Of a stretch of DNA of 10,869 nucleotides, positions 1 to 6,582 are shown piece after piece. The notes beneath the pieces are model-generated. The model saw nothing but the letters and a program-made list of their open reading frames with translations, was not told the origin of the DNA and did no database searches. Position 1 is the first letter of the stretch. Each line of letters starts with the position of its first letter. The translations under genes were made by a program, and so were the position numbers. The stretch comes from Gammaproteobacteria bacterium. Lineage in GTDB: Bacteria > Pseudomonadota > Gammaproteobacteria > SMWH01. The stretch spans positions 1 through 10,869 of the forward strand of contig SMWH01000097.1 of the NCBI GenBank assembly GCA_004357005.1, in the 5' to 3' direction.

Positions 1-52
1 AGGATCATTGTCGAGGATCATTGTCGAGGATCATTGTCGAGGATCATTGTCG
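1..52. repeat. 13-bp tandem repeat, 4 perfect copies
   Basis: The unit AGGATCATTGTCG occurs four times head to tail (1-13, 14-26, 27-39, 40-52), followed by a degenerate remnant AAAGATCATGG. The array begins at the first base of the window, so more copies may lie upstream. Every unit carries GATC (3, 16, 29, 42), and a fifth GATC at 56 keeps nearly the same phase. Because 13 is not a multiple of 3, a reading frame across it cannot encode a repeated peptide, which argues for a non-coding or regulatory repeat rather than part of the downstream gene. Confidence 0.95.
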
Positions 53-86
53 AAAGATCATGGCCATGACGCAGCGAGGGAAATCC

Positions 87-845
87 ATGAATCGGCTCAA
101 CCTGTCAACCACTCTTGTTCTGAGCATGTTCCTGCCGGGGATTATCCAGGCCACGCAAACCGATCCCCTCGCGGAGGCGGTCAACAACCCTGCCCGTTCA
201 GACGCCGACCGGCAACGTGACGAGCGAAGCAAGCCGGGGCAGATGATGGCATTCATGGGCGCGTCCCCGGGAATGATCGTGCTGGATGTGTTTTCCGGGG
301 GAGGCTATTACTCCGAGCTGCTTTCCTATGTGGTGGGTGAAGACGGCCAGGTTTATGCCCATACCAACAACGCTTACCAGGGTTGGATCGGGACACAATA
401 TGACGCGCGTTTCGCTGACAATCGCCTGCCCAATGTTGTCACGCATCTCGCCGAAACGAAGGACCTGAAGCTCGAAGATGACAGCTTTGACCTGGCTTTG
501 ATGATCATGAGTTATCACGACGTCTACTACACGGATTCCGACTGGCCCGCCATCGACGCGAAGGACTTTCTCTCCCAGATCTACGACGCCATCAAACCAG
601 GCGGCACGCTGGTGGTCATCGACCACGCCGCCAATGCCGGCACCGGACACGCGGTGACCCAGGATTTCCATCGCATCGACCCGGAATTCGCCAGACAGGA
701 TTTCGAGCGCATCGGTTTCGTGTTCGTGGAGGCCTCGGAGGCCCTGCGCAACCCGGAAGATGACCACGGCGTATCCAGCTTCGATCCGTCGATCCGGGGG
801 AACACCGACAAGTTCGCCTTCCGCTTCTCCAAGCCTGAAGGCTGA
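87..845 (+). CDS. Class I SAM-dependent methyltransferase-like protein with N-terminal signal peptide
   Basis: 252 residues. It looks like the predicted methyltransferase family COG4798, from memory of the family. Residues 1-22 form a signal peptide: basic MNR, a hydrophobic core, and a likely cleavage after Ala22 (GIIQA/TQ). The Rossmann-fold SAM-binding motif is VLDVFSGGGYYSE at about residues 65-77. DLALMIMSYHDVYY (about 135-148) fits the motif IV region, and KPGGTLVVIDH (170-180) fits the following strand. The ATG at 87 is preferred because GAGGG at 76-80 sits 6 nt upstream and this start gives a clean signal peptide. In-frame ATGs at 60 and 66 and a TTG at 21 inside the tandem repeat would only add a polar extension. 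The substrate is unknown. The gene stands alone on the + strand with a large gap after it. Confidence 0.85.
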   Translation: MNRLNLSTTLVLSMFLPGIIQATQTDPLAEAVNNPARSDADRQRDERSKPGQMMAFMGASPGMIVLDVFSGGGYYSELLSYVVGEDGQVYAHTNNAYQGWIGTQYDARFADNRLPNVVTHLAETKDLKLEDDSFDLALMIMSYHDVYYTDSDWPAIDAKDFLSQIYDAIKPGGTLVVIDHAANAGTGHAVTQDFHRIDPEFARQDFERIGFVFVEASEALRNPEDDHGVSSFDPSIRGNTDKFAFRFSKPEG

Positions 846-1040
846 TCCGCGCTCAACCCGGGCCGGGCCCCCGCACGGCTCTCCATGCCCACGATGGGGC
901 CACAAGGGGCCACAGGGGCCCACAGCCAGCCGGATGGCGAGCCGCCGCAGGACCTTGCCTCAACATCGGGGCCTTGCCCGACCCGGTGAGCATCGCGTTT
1001 CTAGGGAACATCAGCCCACAACTTCGCCCGCCGCAATGCT
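846..1040. other. Gene-poor spacer, first part
   Basis: This is the first part of the 831-bp gap between the methyltransferase gene and priA. Frames remain open here only because of high GC; none looks like a known protein. A short degenerate 10-bp triplication (GGGGCCACAA, GGGGCCACAG, GGGCCCACAG) lies at 896-925. No terminator hairpin with a T-tract was found after the methyltransferase stop. Confidence 0.6.
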
Positions 1041-1041
1041 G

Positions 1042-1050
1042 TTATGCACA
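1042..1050 (+). promoter_or_regulatory. DnaA box-like 9-mer
   Basis: TTATGCACA matches the relaxed DnaA-box consensus TTATNCACA exactly. It is the leftmost of eight such sites in this gap and lies about 70 bp before the AT-rich stretch. Confidence 0.55.
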
Positions 1051-1120
1051 AGGCCGCGCCCATTGTCACGTGGTTGCCCCATGAAAAGCCTCGTTCCCAC
1101 GCTCAAACCTGGCAGGCGTT

Positions 1121-1170
1121 GTAAGTCATTGTTTCAGAATGATTTTGCAGATTGCTCAAAATGTCAGCAA
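1121..1170. other. AT-rich stretch, possible unwinding element
   Basis: By direct count 17 of 50 bases are G or C (34%), clearly lower than the GC-rich sequence on both sides. It is placed between the first DnaA-box-like site (1042) and the first three-box array (1221). A DNA-unwinding element beside DnaA boxes would look like this, but so could a promoter region. The unwinding role is inference. Confidence 0.4.
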
Positions 1171-1220
1171 AGCGGAGCCAATGTGCAATTCGTAACGGTC
1201 GGGGGTCAGTCACGGGCAAG

Positions 1221-1255
1221 TTATCCACGACCTTATCCACAGCTTGTGTGGATAA
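1221..1255. promoter_or_regulatory. Three DnaA boxes, array 1
   Basis: TTATCCACG at 1221-1229 (one mismatch, + strand), TTATCCACA at 1233-1241 (perfect, + strand) and TGTGGATAA at 1247-1255 (perfect, - strand). The second and third boxes are the cores of a perfect 11-bp inverted repeat (1231-1241 and 1247-1257) around a 5-bp spacer. Box starts are offset 0, 12 and 26. Confidence 0.8.
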
Positions 1256-1311
1256 GGCAAAACTGCTTTCAATTCCGCCACTTAGCCAGCGGCCCGCGGC
1301 GAAGGGAACGG

Positions 1312-1320
1312 TTATTCACA
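1312..1320 (+). promoter_or_regulatory. DnaA box-like 9-mer
   Basis: TTATTCACA matches TTATNCACA exactly. It lies between the two three-box arrays. Confidence 0.55.
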
Positions 1321-1492
1321 GGCGACGGGTCAGCCTGGTGATCAGTTCAATCACTCCCTGGCGACCATCAGGACCGGGCCCCGGATGCGGTCTGATTCCG
1401 CGCGGGTCAAGGGGTTCGAGTCGTCGTCGAAAAAACCGCCACGCCGGAACAACTGCAACGCCATCCACGACTTAGCAAGCTTTCGTGTCGAT

Positions 1493-1527
1493 CTATCCAC
1501 AAACTTATCCACAGACTTTGTGGATAT
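1493..1527. promoter_or_regulatory. Three DnaA boxes, array 2
   Basis: CTATCCACA at 1493-1501 (one mismatch, + strand), TTATCCACA at 1505-1513 (perfect, + strand) and TGTGGATAT at 1519-1527 (- strand, one mismatch). Offsets are 0, 12 and 26, the same as array 1, which starts 272 bp to the left. The outer boxes are weaker than the central one. Confidence 0.75.
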
Positions 1528-1560
1528 CCCGGAAACATCGCCAGGAACAAGTACTTGGGA

Positions 1561-1578
1561 GCGGGACCCGGGTCCCGC
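1561..1578. promoter_or_regulatory. 18-bp perfect palindrome upstream of priA
   Basis: GCGGGACCCGGGTCCCGC is a perfect 18-bp palindrome with no spacer. It ends 98 bp before the priA start codon and 33 bp after the last DnaA-box-like site. With no loop and no T-tract it does not look like a terminator. It could be an operator for a dimeric regulator, but no specific protein is suggested. Confidence 0.45.
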
Positions 1579-1676
1579 GGGCGACAGATTTGACGAAGAG
1601 TCCGGGTTGCATCGTTTGTCGGAAACGGCGGCCTGGTGGACCCTCCTGACGCGCAGTTTTGACGCACAATACTGCG

Positions 1677-3884
1677 ATGCCCTTGATCTGCCAGGTGGCT
1701 CTGCCCACGCCCCTCCGCCGCCTGTTCGACTACCTGCCCCCGCCCCGCACGCCTGAAGACGCGCTGGCGCCGGGGATACGCGTGCGCGTGCCCTTTGGGT
1801 CGCGCCGGCTGACCGGCGTACTCGTGGGAACCAGTCAGCGCACCCATGTCCCGCGGGACCGGCTGAAGGAAATGGAAGCCTTGCTGGATACCTCGCCGCT
1901 CCTGCCTGCGGATTTGCTGGAGTTGCTGCGCTGGGCGTGGACCTACTACCACCACCCACCCGGCGAGACGCTGAGCACGGCGCTGCCCGTGCTGCTGCGA
2001 CGAGGATCGCCCGCACAACGCACCAGGCCCCGCGGCTGGACGGTGACAACCGCCGGCCGGTGCGCGGACCCGACGACGATTGCCACGGCGCTGGCCCGGG
2101 CGCCACGCCAGCGGGCGGTCATGGAGTTTCTTCTCGAGCATGATCAGGCGGTGAGCGCCGAGACCCTGAACAAGACCCTGGGCAATTGGCGCGGCGGCCT
2201 GGCGGGTCTGGGCCGGCGCGGCTGGGTTGCTCAGGTCGAGATCCAGGCGCCGGCGGGTGGCCCGGTTGAACCCGCCCGGCCCCTCAACGAATCGCAGCAA
2301 AGCGCGGTGGAGACCATCACCGGCGCCCTGGACGGTTTCGGGGCTTATCTGCTCCATGGCGTGACCGGCAGCGGCAAGACTGAGGTCTATCTCCAGGCTA
2401 TCGCGCGGGTAGTGGAACGGGGCCAACAAGCCCTGGTGATGGTCCCGGAAATCGGGCTCACACCCCAACTCTGTGACCGTTTCGAAGCGCGGTTCCCGGG
2501 ACGAACCGGGGTCTTGCATTCGGGGCTGACGGACCGGGAACGTCTGGATGCCTGGTGCGCGGCCAGAGACGGGGACCTGTCAGTCCTGATCGGGACGCGT
2601 TCGGCGGTGTTTACGCCCCTGGCACGGCCGGGACTGTTCGTCGTGGATGAGGAACATGATCTCTCTCTCAAACAGCAGGACGGTTTTCGCTATTCGGCCC
2701 GGGACCTGGCGGTGATGCGCGCCCGCCTGCTCGATGTGCCCGTAGTGCTGGGTTCGGCCACCCCGTCTCTGGAAAGTCTTAACAACGCCGAACGGGGGCG
2801 CTATACCCTGCTGCGGCTACCCGACAGAGCTACCGGACATCGCGCGCCCACACCACGGATCCTGGATGTACGTACCCGGCCCATGAGCGAGGGTCTGTCT
2901 GACACGCTCATCAACGCTGTGCGCAAGCATCTGCGCGAACGGGGCCAGGTGCTGTTGTTTCTCAACCGGAGGGGTTTTGCGCCGGTGCTGGTCTGCCACG
3001 AATGCGGCTGGACAGCCGATTGCCCCCGCTGCGATGCCCACATGACCCTGCACGCGGCGGCAGAGAAGCTGCGCTGCCATCATTGCGGCGCTGAAACGTC
3101 CGTCCCGATGCAATGTCCGGGTTGCGGGGGGCAAGAGTTCCTCCACATGGGACATGGCACGGAAAGGCTGGAGGGTTTTCTGCGCAAAGTATTCAGCGAC
3201 ACGCCGGTTTTGCGCGTGGACCGGGACACCACCCGCCGAAAGGGACAACTGAAAGCGCTGCTGGACCAGGCCCGCGCCGGCGATCCGGCCGTCCTGGTGG
3301 GCACGCAGATGCTGGCCAAGGGGCATGACTTTCCCAATATCACCCTGGTGGGGATCGTGGACATGGACCAGGGCCTTTTTTCCACGGATTTCCGCGGACC
3401 CGAGCGGATGGGTCAACTCATCACACAAGTCTCGGGACGCGCCGGGCGCGGTGAGCGCGAGGGCGAAGTCCTGTTGCAGACCCACCAACCCGACCACCCG
3501 CTCCTGCAGACGCTGCTGGCCGACGGCTATTCTGCTTTTGCCGACGCGGCGCTCGCCGAACGCAAGGCCGCGGCCCTTCCTCCCTACGCCTTTCTGGCGT
3601 TGCTCCGGGCAGAATCCCCGCAACAGGCGGCGGGGGAGCGTTTCCTGGCCGAAGCCGCCGGGGTTGCCAGCCCATGGCTGACAGAAGGTGTACAGCTCAT
3701 GGGCCCGGTTCCCGCACCCATGGAAAGGCGCGCCGGCCGTTTCCGGAGCCAGTTGCTGGTGCACTCGGCCTGGCGAGAAGCGCTGCACACCTTCCTCGAC
3801 CCCTGGGTCCAGAAGCTGGAAACCCTGGATTCGGCCAGAAAAGTCCGTTGGTCCCTCGATGTGGACCCGGTGGACATGTACTGA
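1677..3884 (+). CDS. priA: Primosomal protein N', replication restart 3'-5' helicase PriA
   Basis: 735 residues, about the length of E. coli PriA. It loads the primosome at stalled forks in the cytoplasm. The N-terminus MPLICQVALPTPLRRLFDYL is the typical DNA-binding domain start. Walker A is GVTGSGKT (228-235) and Walker B/DEXH is VVDEEHD (322-328). Eight zinc-binding cysteines are present at 440, 443, 449, 452, 467, 470, 480 and 483. VSGRAGRG (585-592) is helicase motif VI. No key residue is missing. The ATG at 1677 is chosen over a TTG at 1659 because it matches the family N-terminus; neither has a good ribosome-binding site. The upstream region carries the DnaA-box cluster, so DnaA control is possible but unproven. 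The terminal codons (from Trp725) and the stop lie in the first unit of a 53-bp tandem repeat. Confidence 0.97.
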   Translation: MPLICQVALPTPLRRLFDYLPPPRTPEDALAPGIRVRVPFGSRRLTGVLVGTSQRTHVPRDRLKEMEALLDTSPLLPADLLELLRWAWTYYHHPPGETLSTALPVLLRRGSPAQRTRPRGWTVTTAGRCADPTTIATALARAPRQRAVMEFLLEHDQAVSAETLNKTLGNWRGGLAGLGRRGWVAQVEIQAPAGGPVEPARPLNESQQSAVETITGALDGFGAYLLHGVTGSGKTEVYLQAIARVVERGQQALVMVPEIGLTPQLCDRFEARFPGRTGVLHSGLTDRERLDAWCAARDGDLSVLIGTRSAVFTPLARPGLFVVDEEHDLSLKQQDGFRYSARDLAVMRARLLDVPVVLGSATPSLESLNNAERGRYTLLRLPDRATGHRAPTPRILDVRTRPMSEGLSDTLINAVRKHLRERGQVLLFLNRRGFAPVLVCHECGWTADCPRCDAHMTLHAAAEKLRCHHCGAETSVPMQCPGCGGQEFLHMGHGTERLEGFLRKVFSDTPVLRVDRDTTRRKGQLKALLDQARAGDPAVLVGTQMLAKGHDFPNITLVGIVDMDQGLFSTDFRGPERMGQLITQVSGRAGRGEREGEVLLQTHQPDHPLLQTLLADGYSAFADAALAERKAAALPPYAFLALLRAESPQQAAGERFLAEAAGVASPWLTEGVQLMGPVPAPMERRAGRFRSQLLVHSAWREALHTFLDPWVQKLETLDSARKVRWSLDVDPVDMY

Positions 3885-4038
3885 TGGCATCGTTGCCCCG
3901 TGGGTCCCTCGATGTGGACCCGGTGGACAGGTACTGATGGCGTCGTTGCCCCGTGGGTCCCTGGATGTGGACCCGGTGGACAGGTACTGACGGCGTCGTT
4001 GCCCCGTGGGTCCCTCGATGTGGACCCGGTGGACAGGT
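3851..4038 (+). repeat. 53-bp tandem repeat, 3.5 copies, beginning inside priA
   Basis: Units start at 3851, 3904, 3957 and 4010, exactly 53 bp apart; the last is a 29-bp partial copy. Unit 1 holds the last priA codons (LDVDPVDMY), the TGA and about 19 bp downstream. Units 2 and 3 repeat this with ATG changed to AGG in the Met codon and CATCG changed to CGTCG. Unit 3 has two further changes (TCGAT to TGGAT, TGATGG to TGACGG). Units 2 to 4 contain GGGTCC and GGACCC separated by 8 nt, a weak hairpin; unit 1 has the shorter GGTCC/GGACC. Identity starts to fade upstream of about 3846 and stops abruptly after 4038. Confidence 0.95.
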
Positions 4039-4168
4039 GCCGGGGGCAGATCGGCGGACGTCGCTTCGCTGGTGGGCCGCGTTGTTGCCGCCGCCGGTAG
4101 CCTTTTTGCGCCTAACTCGTAAACTGTTCCGGGTTTGATCCCAAGTTTGACCATAGGGGCCTGTGTTG

Positions 4169-5926
4169 GTGAAGGATTTGCTGCAGGATCTGGTGAAGCG
4201 GGCGCTGGACGCGATGCAGGGCGATGGTGTCCTGCCCGGGGACCTTTCGCCCAATATTCAAATCGAGCGCACCCGAAGCAAGGAACACGGTGACTTCGCC
4301 ACCAACGTGGCGCTCACCCTGGCCAAAGTCACGAAGCGCAACCCACGTGAGTTGGCTGAGGCCATCATCGACGCCCTGCCCGAAGACGCGGCAGTGGAGA
4401 AGGTCGAAGTCGCCGGTCCCGGGTTTATCAACTTCTTCCTGGCGGGCATTGAAAGACGCTCCGTCGTTGAACGAGTCCTGGAACAAGGAAACCAGTACGG
4501 GCACAGCACCCAGGGTGGCGGACAGACTGTCAACGTGGAATTCGTGTCGGCCAACCCCACGGGCCCTTTGCATGTGGGCCACGGCAGGGGCGCCGCTTAC
4601 GGGGCAACGCTCGCCAACCTGCTGGATGCCACGGGTTACAAGGTACAGCGCGAGTATTACGTCAACGATTACGGACGGCAGATGAATATCCTCGCAACCA
4701 GTGTCTGGTTGCGCTATCTGGAACGCAACGGCGAACCCGTCGTATTTCCGAGCAACGGTTATCGCGGGGACTACATTTACGACATTGCCGATACGATCAC
4801 CGCGCGCTTCGGTGACGAACTGCAACATCCCTGGGACCTTGTCACCGAAGGGGTACCCGCGGATGCGCCCGACGGGGACAAAGAGGTGCACATCGACGCC
4901 CTCATCGGCCGCGCAAAAACTCTCCTCGGTGACACCGACTACATGAACGTGTTCGATCTGGCACTGAACATCATCCTCGATGACATCAAGGACGACCTCC
5001 GTGAATTCCGCGTGGAAGTGAATTGCTGGTTCTCGGAACGCAGCCTGGAAGAAGCTGACGGCATCAAACACGCGATTGACAGACTGCGCGAAGCGGATCA
5101 AACCTATGAAAAAGACGGTGCCTTGTGGTTCCGCGCCACAGACTTCGGTGACGACAAGGACCGGGTACTCGTGCGCGCCAACGGCCAGAGCACCTATTTC
5201 GCTTCCGACTGCGCGTACATGCTGAACAAGCGCGAACGCGGCGCCGATACGCTGATTTATGTATTCGGAGCTGACCACCACGGTTATGTGACACGCCTGC
5301 GTTTCGCCGGTCGCGCCCTGGGCATCAACCCGGATGACATGGAAATCCCGCTGGTTCAATTCGCCACCCTGTACCGGGGCGGGAAGAAGGTGCAGATGTC
5401 CACCCGCTCAGGTCAGTTCGTAACGTTAAGAGAACTCCGTAACGATGTGGGTAACGATGCCGCGAGGTTTTTCTATATCATGCGCGGGCACGAGCAGCAT
5501 TTGGAGTTTGACCTTGACCTGGCGAAATCCCAGAGCAACGACAACCCGGTTTATTACATTCAATATGCCCATGCGCGGATTTGCAGCGTGTTCCGGGAGT
5601 TGGCTGAGAAAGGTTGGTCGCGCGATGCGGACGCGGGCATGGCGAACCTGGAACTCCTTGGCGAGAGTCACGAGGAAGCCCTGTTCACCTCGCTGGCCCG
5701 ATACCCGGAACTGGTACTCACCGCCACGCACAACCGGACGCCTCATATGATCGCGCATTACCTTCGTGACCTGGCCAACGACCTGCACACCTATTACAAC
5801 GCGCACAAATTCCTGGTGGACGAAGCGGGCCTGCGCGATGCCCGCCTCAACCTGATTCTTGCCGTCAAACAGGTGATCGCCAACGGACTCGACCTGCTGG
5901 GCGTTTCCGCGCCGGAAAGCATGTAA
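4169..5926 (+). CDS. argS: Arginyl-tRNA synthetase
   Basis: 585 residues. It attaches arginine to tRNA(Arg) in the cytoplasm using ATP. The N-terminal Add-1 type domain is followed by the class I signature ANPTGPLHVGHGRG, with HVGH at 135-138. The KMSKS region is KVQMSTRSG (MSTRSG at 410-415), the non-canonical form lacking the second lysine that is common in bacterial ArgRS. The C-terminal DALR-type anticodon-binding domain ends in LRDARLNLILAVKQVIANGL. GTG at 4169 is preferred: it gives MKDLLQDLVKRAL, which aligns with my memory of the Pseudomonas N-terminus, and AGGGG at 4155-4159 lies 9 nt upstream. GTG 4163 and TTG 4166 are in-frame alternatives. The gene follows priA after 284 bp, mostly repeat, and precedes the SPOR gene by 29 bp. 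Confidence 0.97.
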   Translation: MKDLLQDLVKRALDAMQGDGVLPGDLSPNIQIERTRSKEHGDFATNVALTLAKVTKRNPRELAEAIIDALPEDAAVEKVEVAGPGFINFFLAGIERRSVVERVLEQGNQYGHSTQGGGQTVNVEFVSANPTGPLHVGHGRGAAYGATLANLLDATGYKVQREYYVNDYGRQMNILATSVWLRYLERNGEPVVFPSNGYRGDYIYDIADTITARFGDELQHPWDLVTEGVPADAPDGDKEVHIDALIGRAKTLLGDTDYMNVFDLALNIILDDIKDDLREFRVEVNCWFSERSLEEADGIKHAIDRLREADQTYEKDGALWFRATDFGDDKDRVLVRANGQSTYFASDCAYMLNKRERGADTLIYVFGADHHGYVTRLRFAGRALGINPDDMEIPLVQFATLYRGGKKVQMSTRSGQFVTLRELRNDVGNDAARFFYIMRGHEQHLEFDLDLAKSQSNDNPVYYIQYAHARICSVFRELAEKGWSRDADAGMANLELLGESHEEALFTSLARYPELVLTATHNRTPHMIAHYLRDLANDLHTYYNAHKFLVDEAGLRDARLNLILAVKQVIANGLDLLGVSAPESM

Positions 5927-5955
5927 GAACATCCCGCTGCCGGCCAATCCGACTC

Positions 5956-6582
5956 ATGAGTAACCGCGACTACAAGAACGCAGGCCGTGTACCCGGACAA
6001 TCGTCGCGTGGCACACGACGCAAGAAAACGCAAAACAAGAAAAGGTTTCCTCTGTCGATCTGGATAGTGCTGGGGGTCGTGATCGGTAGCGTGCTCGCCC
6101 TCGCCACGCCTTTCCACGATCTGGTAGGCGACACTCTCAGCAAGCTGAATGCCGTTCTTGCGCCGGTTCCTGACAAATCGACACCACAACGAGAAGCGGT
6201 GGTGCTGGATCCTCCCGACGAAAGTGCCCCGGAGTTCGAGTTTTACGAAATTCTTAGCAAAATGGAAGTCGTGATTCCGCCCGCAGAACTGGAAACCGTG
6301 GATGAGCGCCAGACAAGTTTTCAGTACCAGTTGCAGGTAGGTTCCTTCGCGTCGAGGAAAGATGCCGACGAACTCAAGGCGCGTTGCACGCTGCTGGGCT
6401 TCGAGCCGCGGATCGTCCCGGTTCGCATCGATGCGCGTGTTTGGTACCGCGTCCGAATCGGCCCCTTTGAGCGGGCGCGGGACACGGAGTTCGCACGACG
6501 ACGGCTGTTCGACAACAACATCGATTCGATCGTGCTGCGTGAGGAACGGGGCAACGCGGGCCCATCGCCCCCCCCGGGTTAG
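5956..6582 (+). CDS. SPOR-domain inner-membrane protein, FtsN-like
   Basis: 208 residues. A basic cytoplasmic N-terminus (RRKKTQNKKR, 21-30) is followed by one transmembrane helix (about 32-51), a linker (52-120) and a SPOR domain (about 121-197: YQLQVGSFASRKDADELKA through IDSIVLREE). SPOR domains bind denuded septal peptidoglycan, so a role at the division site is likely. The type II membrane topology and position after argS match the FtsN-like gene of the priA-argS-SPOR cluster in pseudomonads. The short motif FEFYEILSKMEVVIPP (94-109) also occurs in that family as I remember it. The start ATG at 5956 has no strong ribosome-binding site; the gene is 29 bp after argS and probably co-transcribed. 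The tail contains a run of eight C. It is not certain that this is the organism's main FtsN. Confidence 0.88.
   Translation: MSNRDYKNAGRVPGQSSRGTRRKKTQNKKRFPLSIWIVLGVVIGSVLALATPFHDLVGDTLSKLNAVLAPVPDKSTPQREAVVLDPPDESAPEFEFYEILSKMEVVIPPAELETVDERQTSFQYQLQVGSFASRKDADELKARCTLLGFEPRIVPVRIDARVWYRVRIGPFERARDTEFARRRLFDNNIDSIVLREERGNAGPSPPPG

Noticed and set aside
760..1475. Open frames of 107-193 codons in the methyltransferase-priA gap
   Set aside because: Composition is low in hydrophobic core patterns, the frames overlap the DnaA boxes and repeats, and there is no ribosome-binding site or known motif.
1590..1618. Possible sigma-70 promoter for priA (TTGACG at 1590)
   Set aside because: No acceptable -10 hexamer lies 16-18 bp downstream.
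3851..4038. Possible CRISPR array
   Set aside because: The 53-bp units are directly adjacent with no unique spacers, and no cas gene is present.
2817..4154. Long open frame of 445 codons on the - strand opposite priA
   Set aside because: It lies almost entirely antisense to a complete priA, and its translation has no recognisable domain; it is kept open by GC-rich codon use and by the 53-bp repeat.
4095..4165. Promoter or terminator in the priA-argS gap (T5 at 4103-4107, TTGATC at 4135)
   Set aside because: No stem precedes the T-tract clearly and no -10 hexamer pairs with TTGATC at proper spacing.
4112..5359. 415-codon open frame on the - strand
   Set aside because: It is a shadow of argS, whose family motifs are complete in the + frame.
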